Assembly: GCA_003439945.1 (NCBI GenBank)
Contig: QVRM01002351.1
Location: 45,001 to 109,000, forward strand
Length of the DNA stretch: 64,000 bases
Reading direction: 5' to 3'
Origin: Dermanyssus gallinae
Taxonomy: Eukaryota; Arthropoda; Arachnida; Mesostigmata; Dermanyssidae
A program made the position numbers and the translations under genes. This document shows positions 34,546 through 47,441 of the stretch, piece after piece. Position 1 is the first letter of the stretch, and every line of letters begins with the position of its first letter. The notes below the pieces were generated by a model that saw only the letters and a list, made by a program, of their open reading frames with translations, was not told where the DNA came from and did no database searches.

Positions 34546-37500
34546 ACCTGGCCACGTTAACTATAACAAGTAATCTCATGAGGATAAGGAGGGCGACTAG
34601 ATTATATTGCTTTTGTTAGTGCCACACTACGATGGCGAGAGATATAGAGCGAGTTATATATAACACGTACGAATAGTAATATGCGCGCAGACACTGAGTA
34701 GGTCGGCCTAAGATCAAAAGCAACCTACATGAAGCCACAAGTACGAGTATCAAAGTTAAGACACCCAGCCCAATCGTCTATTACACAGCCAGGCGCGATG
34801 GGAATTATCATGATTGTTGTGCTAACTACCCCCTAAACATACTGTTGTTACTGCGATGCGGCGACAATTCCAAGCTGTCTCCTATTCAGCCCTACTGTTA
34901 CATAGTGGCCCCGACTATTATTGGGATGTTTCGCGCACCCTTGTCGGCATATCGGCCTCTACCTAGCCCTCAACTAGTCTAAGTGTTTCTGTGTCTCTTA
35001 TACACTTCCTTTTTCCGTTCTCGCTCTCACCAGCCTTCTTCTTAAGGCAGGCATTCGTCCAACTAAGGGGTCAAACCCCGCGTAGGGGATGTCTTGGGCC
35101 ACGACGAAAACAGCAGCAGTAGCAGCGGCAGTGATGCCTCAGTCACTCAGTTCAAACCGATATTTGCGTCGTATACGTACGGGCGCCTGAGCCTCAAATA
35201 ACCCAGAACCACAGGAGAATAAGAGAGGTGAAGACAGAAAAAACACGCAGGCGGCACCACGATATCCTACCATCTATCTGGCCTACCGGCACGCCCTACT
35301 GAGGACTAGGCGATGGGTCGTTCATCCTCGTCGTCCTACTGATTTCCCTCGCTTGTCCTCTGCTTCTGCTAGTTAAACTGATGCTGAAGCTTCTCCTGCA
35401 GCGCCTTAGGCTTGTCCTGTTTTTCTTGACCTTTTTTCCCTTGCCTGCTTTCTACTTCCTCGAGTTTCTCCTTCCCCGTATAGTTGTCTTTGCGCGATTA
35501 CTGCAGTCGTTGCAGTTCCTATCGCCGCGTCTGCCAGCACGCCTCTTACTCTCGACGCATCAAAGTGGGCTGGAATAGGGAAATGCAGGGCGCATGTGCT
35601 GCTGGCCAAGTACTCCCACGCAGTCACACCGAATCGAGTCAGGTAGTTCCTGGATGTTTGTCGTCCCTCGAGAAGCAGCTCAGTTAGGTCGCTGGCACGA
35701 TTGGAGCTAGTTTGCACGGGTTGCCCTGCCCTATTCCTCTCCTCTGCTTTCTCGCTGTCTTGCTCATCGGTCTTTTCGTGCCCTGATAGACAGACAAAAA
35801 AGAACGAGTTTCGAACGATGCCCCACAGTCGACGGGGGAACAAGTTGACAAGGAACGACTGGCGGCCGCAGCGACGACGATGGCGACGACGACGGGGAGG
35901 AGGGAAATAAAAAGGCCATGCTGACACCGACCGATTTCTGTTGTCATCTTCACGTTCTGCCGCGAGCCACCCCGCGACGACCCGAAGAACATCCGACCCC
36001 CGGGTCGCTTCGGTGCTCGGCCGCCACTGCCATCAACGGAAGGCGAGTCCGTACGAGCAACTACTGTTCAACGTCTACTCGACGAGTTTGTCTGCACCTA
36101 TTCTCGTACCCGTTCGCTGTCTGGTCGCCGTCGCGATGTCTCATCAACCCTATCGATTCGACAACCCTACCGTCTCGCAGCCGTACGTGTAGGCCCCCCA
36201 ACCCGATTCCATTCCGCGGGGGACGCTTCAGTGACACTGAATTGACTCGCCGCAGCTCTGACCCAACAAAGCAAAATACACCTAGACACGTTCAAGTATC
36301 GCAATAACACAGGACGCATACCCTGTATAGAATATAGTAACATACTCTACTTTAGGTTACTGGTATATTGCTAATTTGTATATATGCATAAAAGAACACA
36401 TAAATAGACACACAAAAAAATAGAAAAAAGAAAGACATGGCTTGGAGTGAGCTTACATTACCACTAAATATTTTACATGAGATTTGCACATATTAAATTG
36501 CAGCAGGCAGTTACTGCAGTGTACAAGTCAAGAGGTAACTTAAATACAGAGAGAAAAGGCTCCTATGAACGCATCGCTGCATATGCTTATTTGCAAAGAA
36601 TGCAAAACTATTTGTGTAAACAGTGTTTAATTAAATCATTTGAATTCTACTGCTCAATTTCTGCGTCACCGAACCAGATTTGTTTATGTTCCTGTCAATC
36701 TTAAATTGACAAGATGTATTCAATCTGTATGGAACACTTTGGCCAACTCAGTGTCACACCACATAAACACTTGTTAGAAATTCTTAATTAATTGTTAGTG
36801 TTAAACGAGAGGCCACTAGAAGGGGGGGGTGGATGGTAATGCACCATCTCTTTTTATTAAGACATCTGTGCTCCCCGTTCATGGTCGAGTCCACTCCGAC
36901 ATTAACATTGTCCAAATTGAGAACCATGAAAACCAAAACGTTTTATATAAGAACAAGATTAATATTTTTCAGAGCTGTGAGTTTAGGCTGGCTGTCCCGA
37001 CATACAATTATAAAATTCTGGACACGCAATACTCACTTGAAAAATAACATTGCAGGCAACATATTTTATCCCGAATACGCCAACATGCTTGATAGTTCAA
37101 TTAAGTAATTCGTTCTCTGACCATCGTGCATCTTATAAACTTATATCGGGGCAGCCATCCTCTAATCAGAACTCACAAAAAAAATGTCCTTCCTTCTATG
37201 CGAAACATTTTCGCCTCCTTTTCTATAGATAAAACTGATTTTTTTCACCGCGTTTGACCATACCCCTATGCTCGGCCCTATATATACATATAAATATATG
37301 TATTGATTTGTTTTTTTTAATATTTGGTAAAATGCATCATGCACACTGGGCGCCGTTGGTAAAGCCACGGTAGTGTGCGACTAACACATCTACTAAAATG
37401 CGGAGGTACTGTTTTCTCGAGATTACTTCACCTGGCCAATGTGTTTTGCCATTAAGACTGCTAGACACTTGTGTGAAGGTTATTTTTGTCTTAGAAACAA

Positions 37501-38339
37501 ATTCTGCAAATCTTCCTACCATAAATCACGATTTGCAATAAATAATGAGTGCCTCTACAAGAGCTTAGCATGTCAGGCGGCCATATTCAGTCTTAGGTTA
37601 CCGAGTCTCAGTTGAACTCATTGTACTCCATTCGTAGCAGTACATTACATTGCCAGCCTTCCTCTCCTGAGTTGCTCGCACGACATAAGGGCAAGTCAGC
37701 GAACTGAAAACAGCCACCGTTGCCTGTCAGCAGCGGCAGTTGCGCCAATGGACAGGTGAACCTATCCATTGGCATCGCTATGTTTAGGGCTGTGCTATTT
37801 TTTGAGATCAGGGGATATAGATTTTGTCCAGTACCCAAGATGGCTCGGCTGGATTACCTTCCATCACGGGCTTCATTTGCTTAAGAGTATTATTCTGCTG
37901 ATTAGTCATTTTATACCGTCCGTTTAGCGACTGCTGTTAACACCGCTGGTGTGTCTTGCCCGAGCGAAGTTAGGCGCGATACGTCTTTGAATCCTGCTTT
38001 AGAGGCAGCGCGTGTTGTAGTCGTCTGGTAATCGTGCGTTCCCCAAAGAGATGCGGCATATGGGACCGTCTTCTCCGGACGGCAAATTGATTTAAGTTCA
38101 ATAACTCTTCATTGAGCTTGAAATTTCCATTATTACATAAATTCAAACAATTGTAACTATTCGGGTAATTTTGCAGAAAAGGCTATCGCCCGTGTCTAAT
38201 ATAGCATGATAGCATCTAGTACTGATGCTAAGAGACAGCGCCGACAGTTGGTTGCTCCTCTAGTTTGCGGTTTTGATAATCTTTGGCAACTCTACTCAGA
38301 CTACTGCAGCTTTTTGCTTCACACCGCGCACAACTTTGG
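34546..38339. other. Unassigned DNA including a GC-rich block
   Basis: From about 35290 to 36260 the sequence is GC- and CpG-rich, with long open frames on both strands (for example 35406-35927 minus, 35918-36307 plus). An ATG at 36136 (MSHQPYRFDNPTVSQP) in a favourable context could begin a coding exon, but no convincing donor follows. It may be a promoter or first exon. I see no gene in the AT-rich 36300-38340 part. Confidence 0.3.
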
Positions 38340-38800
38340 GGGGATATATGAATCTAAGCACTCCAGCATAGGCTATATGCCATAGAGTTAGTCTTAGTAC
38401 GAACCCCTAGGACACCACACTGGCTGAAACTGCGTAGTCCACGGCTTCGTAGGTCTTTTAGGTACGACACTAGACTACGCCGCAACTAGTGGGATGCGCC
38501 TTTCTTTTGCAAGTGCTTTGCTAGTACTGGGCTTCGGTGATAGGGTCAAACCTGCCATTTTTCAAGGCTTAGGATAGTCTCCGGTGGTGAGCATTTTATT
38601 CATTATGAGTTCGAATACCTTGGAGTGGTTCCTCAAAAGTAGGCTGCTTGCGGAAGGAATGCATCTATCCCCAATGTTTTCTTAGTCGTATGCGCTCGGC
38701 CACATTCCCATCTCTTGAATTGAGGTTAGCTTGGAAGTAATGTCTGAGACATCCACAAAGGGTTCCAGCTGCGGCCGAAAACTTCGCGGGAAAAGCGCAG
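38340..38800 (-). pseudogene. Possible LINE remnant
   Basis: A minus-strand frame reads LLRNHSKVFELIMNKMLTTG, DYPKP and after a stop KMAGLTLSPKPS, similar to the block before the RT in LINEs (L-x-x-N-x-x-L-x-x-G-x-P-x-x-W-K-x-A-x-x-x-P-I-x-K). No catalytic motif is visible, so this is tentative. Confidence 0.3.
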
Positions 38801-40195
38801 CTATAGTCGGTGAGGCTACTTTAACCGGTGATGGCGGCTGCGCTTAACGAATGTTGCTACACACGATCTTGCATTCCTTTGACATATATATATATATATA
38901 TTAATTTGCTATATCATGTTTTGCTGTTAAAACGTATAAATTCGTACGAGTAAAAATATACATGTCGTTCTCTGTATGTACATATGCTAAACTAAAATAG
39001 GGCGTGGGAGCTGATGGCCTGTGGTATGGGCTTGTAGTGCTGGAATGGGCACAGTCAAGCTACTACCAGGTTACAGTCTAATAGTAGTCAAAACATCCGT
39101 CATTCTGATTCGAAACATCCGTCGTGTTCCAAAGAGCGTACGTATGCGCAATATTCAGTTGCGTGACAAATGCGCCGGCGAAGGTGATTATGGTCTGTTG
39201 CCTACCTTGTAATATCTCACTCTACTTCTCTACGTTTAGTGTCTCACATATAGTGTGCAGGTCCTCACTGTAGCTTAAAGAGCTACATAGACAGGAAAAA
39301 CACTGCATGAGGAGGCAGGGTATATATATACATATATAGAGAGACAGAGAGTGGTTTGCCCATTCGCTGTCAGAGTGGGACAAATGTGTAGTGTTATTAT
39401 CGTGGTGCGCCCTCATCTAGGCCGTTCTTTTTTTGCTTTATTGAGATATATAAATATGTTACAACCGTTTTTTCCTTTATCGGAACTACTTTCGTTTTAC
39501 TTTTGTGAAAAACTGAGGTTCTTTTATGCGCTCCGTTATTTACTTTTACTGCGGCACTCCTCGCGATCGTTATCAGCGCATCCTTTCTCGTCTCATTTTC
39601 AACTCGTTCTTTCGTAACATAACGTTCTTTAACAAGTTTGATCTCTGTTTCTACTTGCGTTCGTCTAGGAGCATGGCGGAAACTAGATCTGCCAACGCTG
39701 TACTAGCGGACTCTGCTGTACCAACCAGTGCATGCTGCTTTTGTCCGCCGTGCGACCTCTAGCGCTGGGAAGAGCAAGATAGTATGGCTCATACCATTAA
39801 CCTCACCGATCTCGCACAGAACACCTTTTAAATCAGGAAATTTACTCACACTGTGCAGGCAATTCTGGAAACACCCGTGCCCCGTCAATACTGACCCAGG
39901 TATTCAGTAATGCTTCCGTGCTTTCTGGTAAACTACCACTTCTTCCCTAGATCACGAATGGCCTGGCGGCCCCATCCTGCTCTACTGTTGCCACGTTTTG
40001 AGTGTTTGCCTCAAATTCATTTTCGGCTGCCGCTCCTTCTATTCCGTGTACCTGTTTTTTTTTATTTAAATTTAGGGCACGACACGAGCTCAGCTATCAA
40101 AATGACAGCCACCATCTCGACCTTGCGATAGACGATTCTTATCGCCAGCTTCCACTGCGCTTTCAGAAATCTTCTCCGGTATCGCTCTAGCTTCA
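38801..40195. other. Unassigned DNA
   Basis: Contains a short (TA)n at 38884-38901. The open frames at 39351-39762 have no recognisable motif. No supported gene. Confidence 0.4.
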
Positions 40196-40196
40196 T

Positions 40197-40825
40197 TGCA
40201 CGCTAGCTAGCCCTTTGTAGAAGCGACATACAGCGTACAGGTGGATTTTGTCACTAAGATACGAGTAGTCTCCCTTTGCCTCCCGACGCTCCACGCATCC
40301 TCGATAAGGTCCGCCAAGCTTTTGGCGATCTCTTTCGCCTTGGCAGTCGCCTTGTGCTTGTCGCTGGTCAGAGTCTTGTCCGATGTCATAACGACCAGAT
40401 ATCTTGCCGTCGGCTTGACTTCAATGGTCACTCCGTTTAATGAGAATGTAATTTATTTGTGCCTCTTTCGGCCTGTCAAAAGCACCGCCGCTTATTTCTC
40501 GGACACCAGCTGAAGGCCGTGCTCAATCATCCAATCGTCCGCCCACAATTTGGACGGCGGCTGAAGCCTGCCTTTGAAACGTGTCCTCATTGCGTGCCGT
40601 GACCAGAATGGCCAGGTTTTCGACACACTTAACTGTCTGGACGCCCTCAGTGCAGCAAAGCGTCAGCATATCACCGTACGCTATGTTCCAGAGCAGGGGA
40701 CCAGATCCCAGAATGGATCCCTGTGGAACGCCCGCTGTCATGGCAAACTCCGTGTCACTGAGATCGGAGGCTATGATTCTCTGCAGGCACAGCCGCTTCT
40801 TCTGCTGTCGGGTCTTTTTTTGTTG
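40197..40825 (-). pseudogene. R1-clade LINE reverse transcriptase remnant
   Basis: On the minus strand: TAGVPQGSILGSGPLLWNIA followed by YGDMLTL (RT motif B region), then VENLAILVTARNEDTFQ, where the FADDLA box is expected but both Asp residues are gone. RLDDWMIEHGLQLV and VLLTGRKRHK come next. Then VTIEVKPTARYLVVMT and an AKAKEIAKSLADL helix follow. This order (GVPQGS-LGP-LWN, FADD-AVVVTA, W-x-x-x-x-GL-L, LLTGRR, RYLGV) is that of R1/I-type elements. Frames are broken by a stop around 40505 and the catalytic Asps are missing. I see no upstream endonuclease. Confidence 0.7.
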
Positions 40826-41473
40826 AATATATATGTTACAACCGTTTCCATGGGAACTACATTCATTTTACTCCGCTGACTTTCGGTTTACTTCGCTCCT
40901 GCTATTGCTAGTATTACTGAACAAACCTTTCAGGTGGGCTGACTCTCAGCTAAGATTTAACGCCCACGGAACTGCTTTTCGCATTTATTCGTAGACGAAA
41001 CTCCATAAATACAAATGTGCAACGGTGGGGCTCGAACGCGCGCATCTATGTGTCCACTCTGGTCGCGAGGCGCACGCGAATGCACCACCACGCCACCGGG
41101 CTTGACACGGCTACTATTACTACGACATTTAACTAGTAGTCTCATTGTTGTTAATGTTGTTGTCGTTGTCATTTGTTGTCGTTATTGTTGTCGTTGTTGT
41201 TGTTGATGTTGTTGCAACACCAGCAGCTACTGCGGAGGTTGCTGTTGTTATCGAAAATCTATGGGTTGAGACATCGGGCGCCGGGCAATTAGTTGGCCGC
41301 GTCTGCGTTTTGCCGTTTCTCTGTGACAATCTGACACCGAGGGTCGTCCTCGTTGCTGCTGTTGTTCTTGTTGTTCTCATCCGTTGTGTCTGCGGCTGCT
41401 GCTGTTGCTCATGGTATTGCCATTTGATAGCCTGTCGAACAGATCAGATGTGGCTGACTAACAAATAGGCATA

Positions 41474-41650
<177 letters not shown>

Positions 41651-42322
41651 GTTTATTTATGGACAACCGAGCTTGTCTATATTTGGATTACTCAACATAC
41701 TCATGTGCGCAAGGGGCGGCCGCCTCAGCCTCAGTGAACAACGCTCTCGTAGCAGGTGCGTATTGCCGTACTAATAGCTGTATAGTAGCAGTCACCGTAA
41801 AAACGAATCACTAACTATTAATTCTTCCACCAATTCACTAACGCCTCCTCCTCCGCCACCACCACCACCACCACCAGCATGATGGATTGGTGGATGAATT
41901 CATCGTAGAATCGCCGTAACGCCACTCGAGACGGCTTCATGCCACAGATCGCTATTGGACGACATCATTTGAGACGTTTGTTGATGATTCATATTATTAG
42001 GATTACGTCTCGACAAAAAAATGCTCAGAATTCCGTCTGCGCCACACCAGTCAAGTACGACTCAGTCGGTCTGTCTGTCTATTTGCCTGCGTGCCCGTCG
42101 AACAACGGTAGACCGACGTGTACACAACGTCGGCGTCCTCTGTCACATGTTCGCGATCATTTACTCGTTGGCTACAAACGAGCCTTGGCTGGAGAAATTT
42201 GAACTTGTACTCTCCTCACGTTTTCGTCAACAAGCGCCGCCCATAGGCCTAAGTCAACATGGTGTTACAGTACTATACAGTGTTATAGTATGTATAGATA
42301 TTCATGTACACGTGGACACAGT

Positions 42323-42328
<6 letters not shown>

Positions 42329-42377
<49 letters not shown>

Positions 42378-42431
42378 TACAAATATATGTATATATATAT
42401 ATATATATATATACATATACAAATATATGTA
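42329..42431. repeat. (TA)n microsatellite
   Basis: About 100 bp of TA repeats with ACATATACAAATA interruptions, ending directly at the TGAT tail of the LINE at 42433. Confidence 0.93.
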
Positions 42432-42432
42432 T

Positions 42433-43100
42433 GATTGATTGATTTATTATTCGCTTGGCATGCATACCTAAATCCACATGTCACCCTTTTTTATCAGGGG
42501 CGCTTAGAGCGGCAGCATATATGTTACCTATGCATCTGAATAATCAATGTACACTTCCGTACCTACTGAGTATTTGCTTTCCATTGGGACAGCCTCTTCT
42601 TTGAAATATCGACCAGGTTCTTTCTAACGTTTGGTCCTAGAGCTAGGGCATCCGACAGCTCTATATCTCTGCTTCCCCCTAGGGCTGTACATTCTTTAAC
42701 AATATGCTCAATTGACTCATTCCCTAGCCCACATGCTCGACATTCTGTACTTTGTCCCTCCATATATTTAGCTCTTTGTATCCTTGTATCCAACATCCCT
42801 GCCCTGACATCTGCCAATAGCCCGCTCGCTCTTGAATTACCGTATACCCATTCTACCCCGCCCCTTTCCGTCTTTTCCTTTCCATATATACTTGCCAAAC
42901 TCGATCTGGAACCCATCGCCAATTTCCATTTGCCTGTATATGACTTGTTCACCCTCAATTTCACCATCTTCTCCGATATTCCCGCTCTGGCCCATTGCTG
43001 ACTATTGTACCCAATCTCCCTAGCTGCAAATTCTACTCTGCGATCCCACTTCGTTTTCATCTTTAGTGCCGTCTTTACCAGCTGCATCTGTATGTATATA
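42433..43100 (-). pseudogene. LINE C-terminal domain and 3' end, cut by mariner copy 2
   Basis: The minus-strand frame (42563 to about 43100) encodes the end of a LINE pol: WDRRVEFAAREIGYNSQQWA, then LLADVRAGMLDTRIQRAKYM, then the knuckle ECRACGLGNESIEHIVKEC (C-x2-C-x8-H-x4-C). The 3' UTR carries the conserved block also found at 6949-7164 and 7644-7727, and the tail is a TGAT repeat next to (TA)n. The RT itself is absent: the copy is truncated upstream, and mariner copy 2 is inserted at its 5' side. The open frame seems to run into the mariner terminal repeat, which is a read-through artefact. Clade not assigned. Confidence 0.75.
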
Positions 43101-43102
43101 TA

Positions 43103-44423
43103 CGAGGTGTGTTCAAAAAGTATCGCGACTTTTGAATTTTTGCGGGTTACGTATATTCGAATTTCGATTTTTTGTGGCGTTATGTTGGTACTCATGTCTC
43201 TCACTTATGCCGACAAGCTCGGCCATTTTGAATGTTCACTTAATTGTTGACAGCTGCTTTGCTTGCACGTGTTTTGGATCGTCTTCGATTTTTACCTATT
43301 AAAAAAAATGGATCAAAGAACCTGTATCAAATTTTGTGTGAAAAACGAAATTAAGTGCGCGGATGCATTCCGAATGTTGACTGTGGCATACGGAGAAGCT
43401 ACCTTGGACCGAAGCAACGTTTATCGGTGGTACAAAATGTTCTCAGAAGGCCGAGAAGATGTGAACGACGAAGAGCGTGCCGGACGCCCGAGCACTTCAA
43501 CAACAGACGAAAAAATTAATGAAGTGGAGAAAATGGTATTGGCCAATCGTCGAATCACCGTTAGAGAAGTTGCTGAGGACCTAAACATATCGATTGGCTC
43601 GTGCCATTCGATTTTTATCAATGATTTGGGCATGAGACGGGTCGCCGCAAAATTCGTACCAAAATTGCTCAATTGCGACCAAAAACAGCATCGCATGAAC
43701 ATTGCTAATGAGATGTTGGACTCTGTCCGCGACGACCCAAATTTGCTCCAGAGGGTCATAACTGGTGACGAATCGTGGGTTTATGGTTATGACGTGGAAA
43801 CCAAAGCTCAATCATCTCAATGGAAGCTGCCGCACGAACCAAGACCGAAAAAAGCGCGCTAAGTTCGGTCGAATGTGAAAGTTTTGCTGACAGTTTTTTT
43901 CGATTGCAGGGGCGTGGTGCATCATGAGTTCTTGCCACAGGGTAGAACGGTCAATAAGGAATATTACCTGCAAGTTATGCGCAATTTGCGCGAAGCAATC
44001 CGCCAGAAACGCCCGGATTTGTGGAAGAACAAAAATTGGCTTTTGCACCACGATAACACCCCTGCTCACACATCGTTGCTTGTGCGCGAGTTTTTGGCCA
44101 AAAACAACACACTAATGATGCCGCAGCCACCGTACTCCCCAGATCTGGCCCCCTGTGACTTTTTCTTGTTCCCTAAACTGAAGAGGCCCATGAAAGGACG
44201 ACGTTACGCTACGCTTGACGAGATAAAGACGGCATCGAAGGAGGAGCTGAACAAGATAAAAAAAAATGGTTTTTTGAAGTGCTTCGAAGATTGGAAAAAC
44301 CGTTGGCACAAGTGTATAATATCTCATGGGGATTACTTTGAAGGGGACAAAATAGATATTCATGAATAAATGAATAATTTTTGAAAAAACACAGCAGTCG
44401 CGATACTTTTTGAACACACCTCG
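43103..44423 (+). mobile_element. Mariner transposon copy 2, 1321 bp
   Basis: Terminal repeats begin CGAGGTGTGTTCAAAAAGTA and end TTGAACACACCTCG, with TA outside both ends (43101-43102 and 44424-44425). It is almost identical to copy 1 at 26174-27493 but in the opposite orientation. It is inserted beside the 3' part of a LINE. The pair of copies 15.6 kb apart forms a large inverted repeat. Confidence 0.95.
43308..44369 (+). pseudogene. Mariner transposase with an internal stop
   Basis: Begins MDQRTCIKFC and has the same domain order as copy 1: helix-turn-helix region, GRPSTSTTDEKI linker, TGDESWVYGYD, HHDNTPAHTS (Ala replaced by Thr after the second Asp-Asn), YSPDLAPCDFF. The C-terminus is full length and ends GDYFEGDKIDIHE. 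The frame is broken only by a TAA at 43860-43862, where copy 1 has CAA after KKAR; this single C-to-T change lies between the first and second catalytic Asp. So copy 2 has the intact end and copy 1 the intact middle. Confidence 0.93.
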
Positions 44424-44425
44424 TA

Positions 44426-45122
44426 TATGCATTTGGATAAAATTTCACTAACACAGGTCACCTGCCGGTGTACAGAGCAAACAGGCCGTCTCCGTTAAAC
44501 CACGTCAAAATTAAATGTTGCAGCTGTGTGTACACCGTTGTTGAAGGTGATACAGGTCATACAGACGTTCTCGAGTTGCTGGGCTAATGGCAGCTCTGAT
44601 GGCTTAGGACGTACATAGAACCTGTGACAGATGTTCTGTCCAGACAGGCTCCTTTCAGCGGGGTCGCAATCTAAGCTGTTCCTCGCTCGGAAGATTAATT
44701 TCAGCCAAATTAACGCCCAGGCCCGCCTTTTGTCCTGTGGCCTTTCGTATAGCCTGAAATGAATCTTGCGCGCACATAGGACTGTCCACTTTTCTTCTCT
44801 CTTCGACCACCGCTTAGTCCTTCTGCGAGGTCTCAGACACAGAAGTGAACCCAGGAAAGAAAGAAAGTATTGTACGCGTCTCAGCGCTACCATTATGTGG
44901 CATGCTTGGCCAAATAGTGCATAGAATACCCCTTTAGAAAAAAACGGTAGGTAAATTGCCCAAAGTGGTATCACATTTGAGCGACTAGCAACAAAAACTG
45001 ACTCATAAAATGATCACATTATTCTCATTTCACATTATTAGCTTCATAAATATAAAAGCACATAGCGCCAGTCTGGCTCACATATGGCATGTGTTTTCTT
45101 TTTGTGACATAGTCGTGATGTG

Positions 45123-45153
<31 letters not shown>

Positions 45154-45917
45154 AAAATAGTTGGGTATAAAATGCATGCATAGACAAATATAACCAAAAG
45201 CTGCTTATACATATTTTCTATTGTCACGGTCTTTGTCGTAATATGAGCCGCTGCTTGTGGTAGGCGCTTTGACATCTTGCCGACGGGCTTGATTGCCAGC
45301 CACAGCCAGCAGTGATTGTTCATTGGTGAATCGGCACGTCTTTCGCTGTGCTGGGTTCTCAGTACAGCTAAAAGTGCGTCGATGCAGAAGGGCCGTAGTG
45401 TATTGGCCGTAGAGTATTGGCATTGGCGTCACCGCCTTTGAAATGGTTCCATTCGGAGTACATAAAAAGTTCAGCTCAAGCAAATCCGGAGGAAGTCACG
45501 GTGCGTCTGTCTGCGTGTCAAGTGTGACAAAGACAGTGTGTTAAATGTGCAGTTGTTTCTAAGTAAATCATCTCTTTATTTAGAAGAGATTATTAACTAA
45601 ACCGTGTCCACCACAGCAGCCGCAAAAATAACTGCTGCTGCCATCACCTAAACATTCATTTGAATCGTAATGCATCGATGCGAACGTATATGAAGAGCGA
45701 AGAAAACTAGTGAACATATGTACATATATATATATATATATATATAGGGTCTCCCAGATTTCGTCCAACAAACTTTGGGATCTAGTATAACTCGGCAAAG
45801 AAATAACTCTTCTCATGGAACGGGGGGGGGGGCGGAATTGTGTTAGAAAAATAGGTGATTGAGCATGAAAGCCAAAATATAGGAATTGTAAAGATTTCTT
45901 GAGAACTATCTTCAATG

Positions 45918-45949
<32 letters not shown>

Positions 45950-46222
45950 TATTGAGGTCTGAACGTATTATTGCAATTCTTTTAAAGAATTACTTTACTC
46001 CATGGAGCCTAAAATAGGTGCCTCTAAAAACGGCCAAAGACAATGCTTGCCTCAAGAACTGACCTTTTTTTTGGTCGCTCGTGACCTCCTGAATTCGCTT
46101 ACTTCTTTTTATAAGAACTACTTCCGTTCTCTTGCTGATTAGTCCTAGTGTCTCCATGGCTGGGCACAAAAATATATCTTGTTTCGAGCCCAGCGTATTT
46201 ATTCCGTTTTCTGGCGTCCGCG

Positions 46223-46257
<35 letters not shown>
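44426..46257. other. Unassigned DNA with several short (TA)n tracts
   Basis: Short TA tracts at 45121-45154, 45725-45746, 45919-45945 and 46226-46259. The minus-strand frame at 44495-44974 (159 codons) has no recognisable domain. The segment starting GGGTCTCCCAGATTTCGTCC at 45747, directly after a TA tract, may be one end of a small DNA transposon, but I see no matching second end. Confidence 0.4.
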
Positions 46258-46259
<2 letters not shown>

Positions 46260-46262
<3 letters not shown>

Positions 46263-47403
46263 GGTGTTCCTATTTGTGTGTCCAAAACGCTAGGGTATGG
46301 TCAAACTCGGTGAGAAAATCATTTTTGCCAATGGGTGGAAGCCGGGAAAACGTTTTGTTTAGGAGTGAGGGTGAAATTTATAAAAGCAGTTATTCTGTCT
46401 TTTTTCTCCTACATAGTTGTGCAAAATCTACGTTTGCGGGAGAACCAGTCAGCGCACAAAGGAACCGCTCATACCGGCGTGTTTGGCGGAAAGTTCTGCA
46501 CAATAAAGTCTACATTACTAGCTTGCGTAGCAAAAAGCGAATAGCCAGATTAAGGAAAGTCATAAAAAGTCAAAATGTTACGTTAACGCTTTTTTGTGCA
46601 ACATCGTAATTTTTTCCATTACGACCAAAAATGGACGTCCAAAAGACTACTCTCAGGCAATAGCAGATTTAATGCCCACTACATTCGTACCAAAGTGATG
46701 CTGCTGCGTTACGTAGTTGCCAAGTGACTAAGCTTTTTCGACAGTCATAGTTGTTATGTTTCACGTTGGAGTTTTCACGTCCAGAACCGTAGCATTTTGC
46801 CAAGACGTTTCCGCCCTCTCTTTCCATTAGAAAAAATTATTCTCTTGCTGAGTTCTACCAAACCTCAAAATATGTACCTAACTTTCTCATACACCGTATG
46901 CAAGTATGCATGCCTTCGCTTTCGATATGACTGTCGAAAAAGCTTAGTTACTTGGCAACTACGTAACGCAGCACCATCATTTTGGTACGAATGTAGTGGG
47001 CATTAAATCTGCTATTGCCTGAGAGTAGTATTTTGGACGTGCATTTCTGGTCGTAATGAAAAAAATTACGATGTTGCACAAAAAAGCGTTAACGTAACAT
47101 TTTGACTTTTTATGACTTTCCTTAATCTGGCTATTCACTTTTTGCTACGCAAGCTAGTAATGTATACTTTATTGTGCCGCCAAACACGCCGGTATGATCG
47201 GTTCCTTTGTGCGCTGACTGGTTCTCCCGCAAACGTAGATTTTGCACAACTATGTAGGAGAAAAAAGACAGAATAACTGCTTTTATAAATTTCATCCTCA
47301 CTCCTAAACAAAACGTTTTCCCGGCTTCCACCCATTGGCAAAAATGATTTTCTCACCGAGTTTGACCATACCCTAGCGTTTTGGACACACAAATAGGAAC
47401 ACC

Positions 47404-47406
<3 letters not shown>
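46260..47406. mobile_element. Fold-back DNA element with about 485-bp inverted arms
   Basis: The left arm (46260 to about 46749) and right arm (about 46926-47406) are inverted copies of each other with only scattered substitutions and small gaps. The termini are CAGGGTGTTCCTATTTGTGT and its complement. TA lies outside both ends inside (TA)n tracts, as for Tc1/mariner-type insertion. A unique centre of about 176 bp separates the arms. No transposase is encoded; frames such as 46148-46609 just read through an arm. It is a non-autonomous element whose transcript would form a long hairpin. The 22240-23320 composite is a diverged relative. Confidence 0.93.

Positions 47407-47441
<35 letters not shown>

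Noticed and set aside
35406..35927. 173-codon minus-strand frame in a GC-rich block
   Set aside because: No recognisable domain; long open frames are expected in GC-rich DNA, and the opposite strand is equally open.
44495..44974. 159-codon minus-strand frame after mariner copy 2
   Set aside because: No motif or family resemblance and no sign of splicing. Left as unassigned.
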